NCBI GenBank assembly: GCA_013298445.1
Contig: JAAFHQ010000123.1
Coordinates: 1 to 10,935 of the forward strand
Reading direction: 5' to 3'
Length of the DNA stretch: 10,935 bases
DNA from: Chitinophagales bacterium
GTDB lineage: Bacteria; Bacteroidota; Bacteroidia; Chitinophagales; Saprospiraceae
The position numbers and the translations under genes are program-made. Shown here piece by piece: positions 1 through 7,083 of the stretch. Numbering within the stretch: the first letter of the stretch is position 1; each line of letters opens with the position of its first letter. The notes below the pieces were generated by a model that had not been told where the DNA came from, did not search any database, and saw only the letters and a program-made list of their open reading frames with translations.

Positions 1-11
1 CCTGCACCCAA

Positions 12-944
12 ATGTCTACAGCACCCGCTTTAAGCAATAATTTTTCCCAACGTCGGCGCATCATCGCTTCTGTTTTGGTGTTGATTGCTGCGCTTTGTTT
101 TTCGGCCAAAGCCGTTTTGGTCAAATTGGCCTACCGCTACGAGATTGATAGCATTTCCCTACTCACCCTGCGGATGGTCTTTTCGCTGCCCTTTTTCCTG
201 GGCATTGCCATTTGGGCCAAACAAAAGGCGTTGAAAGAAAACCGCCACGTAATACTCAGCACCCGCGACTGGGTTGCCATTTTCCTGTTTGGCCTTTGTG
301 GGTATTACCTGGCGAGCATGCTCGATTTTATGGGCTTGTTTTACATCACTGCGGGATTGGAGCGTTTGATCCTGTTTTTATATCCCACCATGGTCTTGGC
401 CATCAACGCCATTTTTTTGAAAAAACCCGTCACGCGCATCCAATGGATTGCCCTGGCTTTGACTTATGGCGGAGTGAGTTTGGCTTTTCTCGATGGGGAT
501 CAGTTGGGGGTAGGTCGCAATGTGTTGTTAGGCAGTGTCCTGATTTTTTTTAGTGGCTTGACCTATGCCATTTATCTGGTAGGCAGTGGCCAGTACATCA
601 CCAAAGTGGGTTCTTTGCGCTACACCTGTCTGGCCATGTTGGCGGCCAGCGTGGGTGTGATTGTGCAGCATGGAATCATTTACCAGTGGGCCTTGTTCCA
701 TTTTCCGGCACCAGTGTATGTCCTGGCATTGATCATGGCAATTCTTTCCACGGTGTTGCCCACTTTTATGATGAGTGAAGCCATTCGCATCATTGGTTCC
801 AGCAATGTGGCCATTATTGGAAGCATTGGCCCGGTAGCCACCATTGTGATGGGATATTTCTTGCTGGGCGAAACCTTTGGGCTATGGCAGTTCCTGGGCA
901 CCATTTTGGTAATCATTGGGGTCTTGCGGATTAGTTTGAAATGA
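12..944 (+). CDS. EamA/DMT-family permease (10 predicted membrane helices)
   Basis: This 310-residue inner-membrane protein is a probable drug/metabolite-transporter family permease that exports or exchanges a small metabolite; the substrate cannot be read from sequence. After a short basic N-terminus (QRRR, residues 13-16), hydrophobic segments run to the C-terminus in two EamA-like halves, about residues 17-155 and 168-309. The second half ends with the typical helix-loop-helix LLGETFGLWQFLGTILV, where the Gly-Glu pair is a family hallmark. Length fits the usual 280-310. The ATG at base 12 is taken as the start, but the reading frame stays open to the window edge, so a start further upstream cannot be excluded. 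A palindromic repeat begins 21 bases after the stop and separates it from the next co-directional gene. Family assignment is secure and substrate is unknown. Confidence 0.88.
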   Translation: MSTAPALSNNFSQRRRIIASVLVLIAALCFSAKAVLVKLAYRYEIDSISLLTLRMVFSLPFFLGIAIWAKQKALKENRHVILSTRDWVAIFLFGLCGYYLASMLDFMGLFYITAGLERLILFLYPTMVLAINAIFLKKPVTRIQWIALALTYGGVSLAFLDGDQLGVGRNVLLGSVLIFFSGLTYAIYLVGSGQYITKVGSLRYTCLAMLAASVGVIVQHGIIYQWALFHFPAPVYVLALIMAILSTVLPTFMMSEAIRIIGSSNVAIIGSIGPVATIVMGYFLLGETFGLWQFLGTILVIIGVLRISLK

Positions 945-965
945 TAACTTTGTGGGCAGTTTAGA

Positions 966-1080
966 AAGTTGAGGAAGGTTGAGAAGGTTTAGGCTACCGC
1001 AAGCGACTCTGACACGTCCTTGTCCAAGTCGCTTGCGGTAGCCTAAACCTTCTCAACCTCGCTCAACCTTCCTCAACCTC
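966..1080. repeat. Palindromic intergenic repeat, copy 1
   Basis: A perfect 33-bp inverted repeat (976-1008 with 1027-1059) encloses an 18-base loop holding a further GACA/TGTC stem (1011-1014 with 1021-1024). Inner parts of the arms read GGCTACCGCAAGCGACT. Outer parts are tandem GTTGAGRA-type units that pair imperfectly out to about 966 and 1080, because the right side carries one extra unit. It begins 21 bases after the permease stop and ends 7 bases before the hydrolase ATG. No run of T follows, so it is not a classical terminator. It belongs to the family also seen at 1860, 6951, 9422 and 10199. Confidence 0.92.
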
Positions 1081-1087
1081 TATAGAT

Positions 1088-1855
1088 ATGGAATTAAACC
1101 ATAAATCGCTCGGACAAGGCGAGCCACTCATTGTGTTGCATGGCCTCTTTGGAACCCTGGACAATTGGCAAACCCTGGCTAAATCCTGGTCCGAGCATTA
1201 CCTGGTATACCTGGTGGATTTGCGCAATCACGGGCGTTCGCCGCATGTGGATGGCTTGAGTTATCCAGCGATGGCGCAGGATTTGCACGATTTTATGGAA
1301 CAAAACTGGATCCATAAGGCTCATATTCTGGGGCATTCCATGGGTGGCAAAGTGGCGATGGAGTTTGCATTGAGTTACCCCGACATGGTGGATAAACTCA
1401 TCGTTGTTGACATTGCCCCCCGCCCGTACGTCCCTGGGCACGACGAAATTTTTGCGGCTCTTTTTGCCATTGACCTCAACACCCTCGAAAGCCGTCAAGC
1501 CGCTGAAGCCATTCTCGAACAATACATTCAGGAATGGGGCGTGCGGCAGTTTTTGCTCAAAAACCTGTCGCGACTGAAAGAAGGTGGTTTTGAGTGGAAA
1601 ATGAACTTGCCCATTATTTACCGCGATTACGCCCAGATTTTGGAGCCACCCACTGAGGCTGATCCATTTGAAGGCCCTACCTTATTTATACGAGGGGAAC
1701 AATCCAGGTATGTGCGCGACGAAGATGTCCTGCACATTCAAGAACTTTTCCCGCACAGTACTTTGCAGACCATTCCCAATGCTGGCCACTGGGTCCATGC
1801 TGACCAGCCGGAGGTATTGAAAGGGATGGTGAATGAATTTTTGAATAACGGTTAA
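1088..1855 (+). CDS. Alpha/beta-fold hydrolase, YbfF-like esterase
   Basis: This 255-residue cytoplasmic serine hydrolase resembles the YbfF branch of the alpha/beta hydrolases, which cleave acyl (thio)esters; the physiological substrate is unknown. Visible motifs are the oxyanion region HGLFGTLDNW (18-27), DLRNHGRS (44-51), the nucleophile elbow GHSMGG with Ser84, VVDIAPR with Asp108, and the histidine loop NAGHWVHAD with His234. Asp108 is my choice of acid because YbfF uses an Asp in this strand; Asp211 is the alternative. There is no signal peptide. The ATG at 1088 follows the right arm of repeat copy 1 by 7 bases and has no Shine-Dalgarno sequence. The next gene begins 36 bases downstream on the same strand, so the two may be co-transcribed. 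Confidence 0.88.
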   Translation: MELNHKSLGQGEPLIVLHGLFGTLDNWQTLAKSWSEHYLVYLVDLRNHGRSPHVDGLSYPAMAQDLHDFMEQNWIHKAHILGHSMGGKVAMEFALSYPDMVDKLIVVDIAPRPYVPGHDEIFAALFAIDLNTLESRQAAEAILEQYIQEWGVRQFLLKNLSRLKEGGFEWKMNLPIIYRDYAQILEPPTEADPFEGPTLFIRGEQSRYVRDEDVLHIQELFPHSTLQTIPNAGHWVHADQPEVLKGMVNEFLNNG

Positions 1856-1859
1856 TCCG

Positions 1860-1891
1860 CTCAATTTTTCAACTCCTCAACTTCTCAACTC
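1860..1891. repeat. Half copy of the palindromic repeat (right arm only)
   Basis: This pyrimidine-rich stretch of CTCAAC-type units (TTTCAACTCCTCAACTTCTC) matches the right arm of copies 3 and 4 but has no left arm or core. It begins 4 bases after the hydrolase stop and runs directly into the ATG of the DJ-1/PfpI gene. It could be a degenerate remnant of a full copy, or an unfolded functional unit. Confidence 0.7.
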
Positions 1892-2563
1892 ATGACCACC
1901 ATCGGTTTTATTCTTTTCCCCCGCCTCACTCAACTCGACCTTACCGGTCCATACGAGGTATTTGCCCGTTTGCCCGATACGCAGGTTTTGTTGCTGGCAA
2001 AAACCCTGGACCCAATCGTTACCGAAAAGGGCCTGAGCATTCTACCCAATGGCACTTTTGATACGGCCCCGCAGTTGGATGTGCTCTGTGTACCCGGTGG
2101 GCCAGGCATCAATGAGTGTTTGCAGGACGAAGTATTGCTTCAGTTTTTGCGCCAGCAAAGTCAAGATGCGCGTTACGTTACTTCGGTTTGTACGGGTGCA
2201 TTGATCTTGGCAGCGGCAGGTTTGTTGGGCGGGTATAAAGCTACTACCCACTGGCTTTCGCTGGATTTGTTGCGGCAGTTTGGTGTGGATGTTCGTACTG
2301 AACGTGTTGTACAAGACCGCAATCGCATTACTGGTGGCGGTGTTACGGCAGGCATTGATTTTGGGCTGACTATCGCAGCTGCTTTATTTGATCAAACCAC
2401 CGCCGAGTCCATTCAACTGATGATGGAGTACAATCCTCAACCGCCCTTTGATAGTGGGCATCCCAGTACCGCCCGGCAAGAAGTTATTGAAAAAGTGGAG
2501 CAGGCGGCGGCACCTTATCAGGAAGAACGGAAAAGGATTGTACAGAGCTTAGATAAGCTTTAA
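1892..2563 (+). CDS. DJ-1/PfpI family protein, isonitrile-hydratase-like
   Basis: This 223-residue cytoplasmic protein has the DJ-1/PfpI fold (class I glutamine amidotransferase-like). The nucleophile elbow is SVCTGALILAAAGLL, with Cys100 and Thr101. Asp16 in QLDLTGPYEVF sits where isonitrile hydratase (InhA) of Pseudomonas has its catalytic Asp, and THW (119-121) and GGGVTAGID (148-156) are typical of that subgroup. Together they suggest hydration of an isonitrile to an N-substituted formamide, but many proteins with this signature have never been assayed. Length is close to the known 228 residues. The ATG abuts the half repeat with no Shine-Dalgarno sequence. Its stop overlaps the stop of the convergent gene by 4 bases, so no terminator fits between them. 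No AraC-type DNA-binding domain is attached, so it is not one of the regulators that share this domain. Confidence 0.85.
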   Translation: MTTIGFILFPRLTQLDLTGPYEVFARLPDTQVLLLAKTLDPIVTEKGLSILPNGTFDTAPQLDVLCVPGGPGINECLQDEVLLQFLRQQSQDARYVTSVCTGALILAAAGLLGGYKATTHWLSLDLLRQFGVDVRTERVVQDRNRITGGGVTAGIDFGLTIAAALFDQTTAESIQLMMEYNPQPPFDSGHPSTARQEVIEKVEQAAAPYQEERKRIVQSLDKL

Positions 2564-4722
2564 TTGACCACGTACCAGGTGTAGCCCTCTGCGGGAATTT
2601 CTACCTCTAGTGTTGCTTCGTAACTTCGGTTCAGCTTCAGTTTTTGAGCTTTTCCCCCTTTTTCCTTAAAAACCGCAGTTGTTTCCAATCCAGCATAGTA
2701 CAAAGGCACTTGAATACTCCGTTTAATCGGCACTTTGAGTGGATTGTACAACATCAAAAGTCCTTTTTCGGGCAGGTTGGGGTCAACGTGCAGGATGCCA
2801 TCCCAATCCCGGCCATCAGGTCGCCGCAAGTGAATGATATCGGCGTTCAGGATTTGGCGATACTTTTTGTACCAGTCAATCACCCGGATCACGGTTTGTT
2901 TCGTTGTTTCGGTATCGTACAATCTAGGCCCACGGTAACAGGCCTGTATCCCGGCGCCATAATATTGTACCATCAATTGTTCGTAATCACTGAGGTGTTC
3001 GGAAAGGGGCTCCAGTACCGCTTCAGCTCCGCCACCCTGGTAAACGGTTAAAGGCACAAAACCCCAACCCATCGAAGGTGTTTTTTCCCAGGTCCCATCA
3101 AAAATGTTTTGGCGATTGAGGATTTTTTGCTGCGCTCGTGGCAAAGAGAAATTGACCTCCCGGTAGCCCAGGGCAATTTTATGGGTGCCATCCAAAAAGT
3201 ACCAATCGGGGGCATTTACGTAAATGCCGTTTTCATTGCACCAACGGTAAAGGCTCTTTTGCAGGGCCATTTGCCGCCATTGGGAATCTTCCAGCCCTCG
3301 ATGGCCGGGGTGAGTGGTGGAGGCGCAGCGGTCGCCGGGATAAGGGCCGTCGTTTTCAAAAATATCAAAACCCGTTTTAGACATGAAGAATTTGAGTTTT
3401 TCCAGGTAAGTCAGGCCCCATACGCTGCCAAAACAAGGAGCATTGCCAAAAAAGGCACCCCCGGGTTTCCCGGTCACAGGACTGATCACATCGTGCTCAT
3501 CGCTGATGCGGCGGCTGCTGAACAAGGAATAACTACCGATCAGGATTTTTTTGCTGTGGGCGTAATCGGTAAGGATTTTCCAACGCTGGATGTTGGCGGC
3601 GCTGGTGTCCTCCATGTTGCAATGGCTGCCAAAACTCAGAATGACCCCTTCGTATCCCGTTTCAGCACACTGGTCAATGATGCTGCGCACCTGCTCGTCA
3701 TTTTTGCTGACGAGGTGCATAAAAATCGGATTTTGGGTCGTCCAGGGTGCAACCGTACGGTACATCTTGCGCGCCATCAAACCCCGGCGCTCGCGGTCGT
3801 AACTGTCCAACAGCAACTCGTAGGTGCGGATGGATTCAAAATGCTCGCCAGCTTGAAGTTCGATGCCTGGCGCGAAATCTGGATACACTTCCAGAATGCA
3901 GGGCGTTTCGTAATTGTAGTTGACTTGTGAGGTGTAAGAGGAGTCCGTTTTCCAATGCGTAGTTTGGTCGCTGATGGTGTAACGCATGGCATTGTTGAAG
4001 GCGTAGTTGGTTTCAATGTAAATGCCCTGAGGCTTTTTCATTTGTTCAGGTTTGCCCACTACGGCACTTTCTTCTTCGGGCATGGCCAGGATTTCGTTGA
4101 GTACCCGATCCAGTTTGAAACGGCCATTGGAGCTTTGGTTGTCGATACTCACCCATTTGCACAAAAGGGGAATGCCATCGTAAAGGGCATAGTGCACCTT
4201 GATAATTAGCCCAGCCAGTGCAGGCGCATTGTGCCGAAAAGTCAAACTCAGCACTTTACCTTTCGCTTGCTGGGGATTGCCCGTCCAGGTGGCTGAGCGC
4301 CAATTGAGGAAGGGTTTTAAATCCTGGATTTCATAGGTTTGGTATTGAAAATCCTGAGGGTTCGAGTTGAAGTTATTCAGCCATTCCGGCAAAAGATAGG
4401 CTTGTTCTTTTTGCCCGTACAAACCACCAACAGCGTATTTTTTACCACTGATGGTCACTTCAGCTTCGGGTTTGAGGGCTCGAATGAGTTGTTGACCGTT
4501 GCTCAGGTTGTAATAATCGTAACAAACCAGATTGGGCTGCAAACGGAAGCTCCGGCGCAGCAGGCCATTGTTGAGCTCAATGGTTTTTCCATCAGTACTG
4601 ACCAGCACTTGGGCTTTGGCCGTGCTGGGCTGAATCAACCAGTCTGCCGACCGTACCTGTGCGGTAGCTAGAATGGGCCACAAAAAAAAGCAGCAAAGTG
4701 AGTAGGTTAGGAAAGGGCGCAT
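2560..4722 (-). CDS. Secreted glycoside-hydrolase-like protein (predicted TIM barrel)
   Basis: This is a large exported protein, 720 residues from the ATG at 4722 or 726 from an in-frame TTG at 4740; numbering here is from the TTG. The N-terminus is a signal peptide: a hydrophobic core at about 10-26, then ATA|Q at 27/28. Residues about 30-310 look beta-rich, like the N-terminal sandwich of alpha-galactosidase-type enzymes. Residues about 335-600 look like a (beta/alpha)8 barrel, with strand-end motifs GVILSFGSH (365-373), KILIGSYSLF (398-407) and FDIFENDGPYPGD (458-470), followed by THPGHRGLEDSQWRQ (476-490). The last 90 residues look like a beta domain. Asp459, Glu462 and Asp464 are candidate catalytic acids. 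I infer carbohydrate hydrolysis outside the cytoplasm; neither family nor substrate is certain. The TTG start would add a Lys-Lys n-region encoded over a run of eight A. It stands alone on this strand. Confidence 0.78.
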   Translation of the reverse strand: MRPFLTYSLCCFFLWPILATAQVRSADWLIQPSTAKAQVLVSTDGKTIELNNGLLRRSFRLQPNLVCYDYYNLSNGQQLIRALKPEAEVTISGKKYAVGGLYGQKEQAYLLPEWLNNFNSNPQDFQYQTYEIQDLKPFLNWRSATWTGNPQQAKGKVLSLTFRHNAPALAGLIIKVHYALYDGIPLLCKWVSIDNQSSNGRFKLDRVLNEILAMPEEESAVVGKPEQMKKPQGIYIETNYAFNNAMRYTISDQTTHWKTDSSYTSQVNYNYETPCILEVYPDFAPGIELQAGEHFESIRTYELLLDSYDRERRGLMARKMYRTVAPWTTQNPIFMHLVSKNDEQVRSIIDQCAETGYEGVILSFGSHCNMEDTSAANIQRWKILTDYAHSKKILIGSYSLFSSRRISDEHDVISPVTGKPGGAFFGNAPCFGSVWGLTYLEKLKFFMSKTGFDIFENDGPYPGDRCASTTHPGHRGLEDSQWRQMALQKSLYRWCNENGIYVNAPDWYFLDGTHKIALGYREVNFSLPRAQQKILNRQNIFDGTWEKTPSMGWGFVPLTVYQGGGAEAVLEPLSEHLSDYEQLMVQYYGAGIQACYRGPRLYDTETTKQTVIRVIDWYKKYRQILNADIIHLRRPDGRDWDGILHVDPNLPEKGLLMLYNPLKVPIKRSIQVPLYYAGLETTAVFKEKGGKAQKLKLNRSYEATLEVEIPAEGYTWYVVN

Positions 4723-4786
4723 AAACGTTTTTTTTAACAATATAGCCCTTGCATTAATCCTTCAATAGATTTAAATTGAAAAAGTT

Positions 4787-4816
4787 TGAAATTATCCTCT
4801 CCAAAAGAATTAACAA
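4787..4816 (-). promoter_or_regulatory. Possible Bacteroidota-type promoter for the secreted hydrolase gene
   Basis: On the minus strand a TTG (plus 4814-4816) is followed after exactly 19 bases by TAATTTCA (plus 4787-4794). This approximates the Bacteroidota pattern of -33 TTG, 19-base spacer and -7 TAnnTTTG, with the final G replaced by A and one T by C. It would place the transcript start roughly 55-60 bases upstream of the ATG at 4722. Chance matches in this AT-rich gap are easy to find. Confidence 0.3.
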
Positions 4817-4903
4817 GCACTTAAAGTCCCTTTTTCGCTGCTGCAAACCCCAAATCTTGCAACGCTGATAACCAATTGTAATGTAATTCATCGTCGATTG
4901 CCG

Positions 4904-4939
4904 TGACCAAAATCAGCCTTGGTCATGACTGAAATCAGT
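4904..4939 (+). promoter_or_regulatory. Tandem CRP/FNR-like boxes upstream of the CBS-domain gene
   Basis: Two near-identical 14-mers, TGACCAAAATCAGC (4904-4917) and TGACTGAAATCAGT (4926-4939), lie 22 bases apart start to start, two turns of the helix. Each has the core TGA-N6-TCA that CRP/FNR-family dimers recognise. The segment also contains TGACCAA/TTGGTCA (4904-4910 with 4919-4925) and ACTGA/TCAGT (4928-4932 with 4935-4939) as inverted repeats. The second box ends 68 bases before the CBS gene ATG. The repeats are directly visible; identity of the binding regulator is inference. Confidence 0.5.
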
Positions 4940-5007
4940 GCAAATCAATCGCAATCTCTTAAAAATTGGGCTATCCACTATTGATCATTTATAAAGCCAT
5001 AACACTG

Positions 5008-5409
5008 ATGAAGACCATTAAGCAACTCATGAGTAGTCCGGTCGTAATGGCCACTGTAGAGACTACTGTGCAAGATTTAAGGAAATTAATGAGCCAACAC
5101 GACATCGGTGCCGTGCCCATTACCGATGAAGGCCCAGGTGCAGACATTCTGGGCATTGTAACCGACAGCGATCTGCGCAACGTCAAGGATTCCACTTTAT
5201 CCGTAATGAGTGTGATGAGCACCAAGCTGTGCTTCATCAACCAGGATGACTCTACTGCTACCGCAGCCAATTTGATGTTGAAAAATGGAATTCACCATTT
5301 GTTGGTCAGGGAGTACGACGAGGTGGTTGGGATTTTGAGTTCAGTTGATTTGTTAAAATTAGTGGCGAGTAAACCCATTACTTTCCACCCACAGCTGTTT
5401 TTTGTGTAG
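5008..5409 (+). CDS. Small protein of two CBS domains
   Basis: This 133-residue cytoplasmic protein consists almost wholly of a CBS pair: CBS1 about residues 1-58 (MSSPVVMATVETTVQDL to GIVTDSDLR) and CBS2 about 65-121 (VMSTKLCFINQDDS to VGILSSVDLLKLV). Such Bateman modules bind adenine nucleotides or related ligands and act as energy or redox sensors. With no partner domain attached, it probably regulates another protein by binding. TDSDLR (52-57) and SSVDLL (111-116) are the typical ligand-contact ends of each domain. The ATG at 5008 is preferred because the domain begins with it; a TTG at 4966 would add 14 unhelpful residues. No Shine-Dalgarno sequence is visible. The CRP/FNR-like boxes upstream fit redox or energy control. 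A terminator hairpin follows within 53 bases, so it is probably monocistronic. Confidence 0.87.
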   Translation: MKTIKQLMSSPVVMATVETTVQDLRKLMSQHDIGAVPITDEGPGADILGIVTDSDLRNVKDSTLSVMSVMSTKLCFINQDDSTATAANLMLKNGIHHLLVREYDEVVGILSSVDLLKLVASKPITFHPQLFFV

Positions 5410-5461
5410 TAAAGCGTTATTTTGATGTTGGGTTAGACAAACAATGTACACTGTACAAATG

Positions 5462-5504
5462 CGAAGGCACCAAAAGACTTGCTCTCTTGGTGCCTTTGTA
5501 TTTT
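5462..5504. terminator. Hairpin terminator between convergent CBS and pth genes
   Basis: A 12-bp stem pairs 5462-5473 (CGAAGGCACCAA) with 5487-5498 (TTGGTGCCTTTG), with one G-T wobble and a 13-base loop. On the plus strand it is followed by TATTTT. It lies 53 bases after the CBS stop and ends just before the pth stop, so it can end both transcripts, though the minus-strand side has only a weak T tail. Confidence 0.8.
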
Positions 5505-5509
5505 AGCAA

Positions 5510-6070
5510 TCACTTCTTGTTAAACGTATTCATCGTATGCGCCAAACCCACTGCCGCAAAACTTTTACTTGTATCGGCGGCATATTTGATGATTTCAGGT
5601 AAATCGACATTCTCCTCATCTGACCATTCGCCGAGTACAAAATCCACTTGTTGCCCTTTGCGGAAATCATTGCCGATGCCGATGCGCAAGCGAGCGTAAT
5701 TGTTGCCGATGACCTGGTCAATGTCTTTGAGCCCATTGTGTCCACCATCACTACCCTTGCCGCGCAGGCGTTGTTTGCCAAATTCCAGATTGAGGTCATC
5801 CAACACAATCAGCAGATTTTCAATCGGAATTTTTTCCTTTTGGAGCCAATAATTGACCGCCTTGCCACTGCGGTTCATGTAAGTGGAAGGTTTGAGCAAA
5901 ATAAGGGTACGTCCTTTGTGTTTGACCTTGCTCAGGGCACCCAAATGTTCGGTTTCCCAGCTAACTTCAGCGTCTTTGGCTAGTTGATCTACCACCAGAA
6001 AGCCGACATTATGCCGGGTGTCTGCGTATTCGGCACCAATATTCCCGAGGCCGACGATTAAATATTTCAT
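5510..6070 (-). CDS. pth: Peptidyl-tRNA hydrolase
   Basis: This cytoplasmic enzyme cleaves peptidyl-tRNA that drops off ribosomes, recycling the tRNA. The 186-residue product has all family landmarks: GLGNIG with Asn10, DTRHN with catalytic His20, KPSTYMNRSG with Asn66, IVLDDLNL with Asp91/Asp92, and GSDGGHNGLKDI with His111/Asn112. Length is slightly under the E. coli protein (about 194), with a short C-terminus (TMNTFNKK). The ATG at 6070 starts directly with the first strand (MKYLIVGLGN). It lies 13 bases after the dapD stop on the same strand, with no repeat or terminator between, so the two are almost surely one transcript. Confidence 0.97.
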   Translation of the reverse strand: MKYLIVGLGNIGAEYADTRHNVGFLVVDQLAKDAEVSWETEHLGALSKVKHKGRTLILLKPSTYMNRSGKAVNYWLQKEKIPIENLLIVLDDLNLEFGKQRLRGKGSDGGHNGLKDIDQVIGNNYARLRIGIGNDFRKGQQVDFVLGEWSDEENVDLPEIIKYAADTSKSFAAVGLAHTMNTFNKK

Positions 6071-6083
6071 GATTTCAAGGTTC

Positions 6084-6902
6084 TTAAACCGCTACACTGT
6101 AATCCCGCAGCACATCATTCAGCGATACCTTTTTATCGGTACTTTCTTTGCGCTGCCCGATGATCAACGCGCAAGGCACCTGGTAGGTTCCGGCAGGGAA
6201 TTCTTTGGTATAGGAACCAGGAATGACCACCGAACGTGCAGGAACCCGTCCCCGATAGGTGACCGGCTCAGGGCCACTCACATCAATGATATGGGTACTG
6301 TTGGTGAGCACTACGTTGGCCCCCAGAACACATTCTTTTTCAACTCTTACCCCTTCAACCACAATGCAGCGGGAACCAACGAAACAATCGTCTTCGATGA
6401 TCGTTGGGGCAGCTTGTAGTGGTTCCAATACGCCGCCGATGCCAACGCCACCGCTGAGGTGTACATTGCGGCCAATCTGGGCACAAGAGCCTACCGTAGC
6501 CCAGGTATCCACCATCGTGCCGCTACCTACCCAGGCACCAATGTTGACGTAGCTGGGCATCATGATGACGCCACGCTCCAGGAAAGAGCCATAACGCGCA
6601 ATGGCATGAGGGACTACCCGCACACCCATTTCGGCATATGATTTTTTGAGTGGAATTTTGTCGTGAAACTCAAATGGACCTACCTCAATGGTTTCCATTT
6701 GGCGCAGTGGGAAGTACATCACTACCCCTTTTTTGACCCAATCATTCACCTTCCAGTTGCCATCGGCAGTGGGTTCGGCTACGCGGAGTTGCCCCTTGTC
6801 CAGCAGTTCTATTACCTGAAATACGGCTTCTTTGACCTCCGTTTGGGCCAGGAGACTGCGATCCTCCCAGGCTTGTTCAATTGTTTGTTGCAGCGTGCTC
6901 AT
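6084..6902 (-). CDS. dapD: Tetrahydrodipicolinate N-succinyltransferase
   Basis: DapD transfers succinyl from succinyl-CoA to 2,3,4,5-tetrahydropyridine-2,6-dicarboxylate in the succinylase branch of diaminopimelate and lysine synthesis, feeding peptidoglycan. The 272-residue length matches the family. An N-terminal helical part (1-105) is followed by a left-handed beta-helix of hexapeptide repeats, seen as MMPSYVNIGAWVGSGTMVD (114-132), AQIGRNVHLSGGVGIGGVLE (141-160), and DDCFVGSRCIVVEGVRVEKE (171-190). The C-terminal SLNDVLRDY (260-268) is typical. The ATG at 6902 lies 27 bases from a TATTTTTG box on the same strand. Repeat copy 2 separates it from the upstream MFS gene, and pth follows after 13 bases. 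Confidence 0.97.
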   Translation of the reverse strand: MSTLQQTIEQAWEDRSLLAQTEVKEAVFQVIELLDKGQLRVAEPTADGNWKVNDWVKKGVVMYFPLRQMETIEVGPFEFHDKIPLKKSYAEMGVRVVPHAIARYGSFLERGVIMMPSYVNIGAWVGSGTMVDTWATVGSCAQIGRNVHLSGGVGIGGVLEPLQAAPTIIEDDCFVGSRCIVVEGVRVEKECVLGANVVLTNSTHIIDVSGPEPVTYRGRVPARSVVIPGSYTKEFPAGTYQVPCALIIGQRKESTDKKVSLNDVLRDYSVAV

Positions 6903-6928
6903 TTGTATTGGATGTTAAAAACGAGCTG

Positions 6929-6936
6929 CAAAAATA
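6929..6936 (-). promoter_or_regulatory. -7 box of a probable dapD-pth promoter
   Basis: Read on the minus strand this is TATTTTTG, a full match to the Bacteroidota -7 consensus TAnnTTTG, 27 bases upstream of the dapD ATG. No TTG stands at the expected -33 position; that region is occupied by the edge of repeat copy 2 (TCAAC units). Confidence 0.45.
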
Positions 6937-6950
6937 GAAAAACGATTGGA

Positions 6951-7076
6951 AAAGTTGAGGGAGGTTTAGGAAGGTTGAGAAGGTTTAGGCTGCCGCAAGC
7001 GATGTTGACATGATCTTTGTCTAAGCCGTTCGCGGTAGCCTAAACCTTCTCAACCATCTCAACTTTCCTCAACCTA
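6951..7076. repeat. Palindromic intergenic repeat, copy 2
   Basis: Arms 6973-7010 and 7018-7055 pair with a perfect outer 19 bp (6973-6991) and then scattered wobbles and mismatches. The core reads GGCTGCCGCAAGCGA on the left and CGCGGTAGCC on the right, and is capped by GACA (7007-7010) and TGTC (7018-7021). Outer TTGAGG/CCTCAAC units pair imperfectly on both sides. It is the most diverged of the three cored copies. It starts 7 bases beyond the MFS stop and ends near the dapD promoter, between co-directional minus-strand genes. Confidence 0.88.
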
Positions 7077-7083
7077 ACCTAAT

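Noticed and set aside
966..1080. CRISPR or toxin-binding repeat array
   Set aside because: The units are short, variably spaced (8-10 bases), arranged as inverted arms and have no spacers of constant length; no cas gene is nearby.
3109..3930. 273-codon open frame on the plus strand inside the secreted hydrolase gene
   Set aside because: It is antisense to a gene with a signal peptide and coherent domains, has no recognisable motifs, and has an implausible composition; long shadow frames are common opposite such genes.
4966..5409. Longer version of the CBS gene starting at TTG 4966
   Set aside because: The extra 14 residues lie outside the CBS fold, and the ATG at 5008 begins exactly at the domain start.
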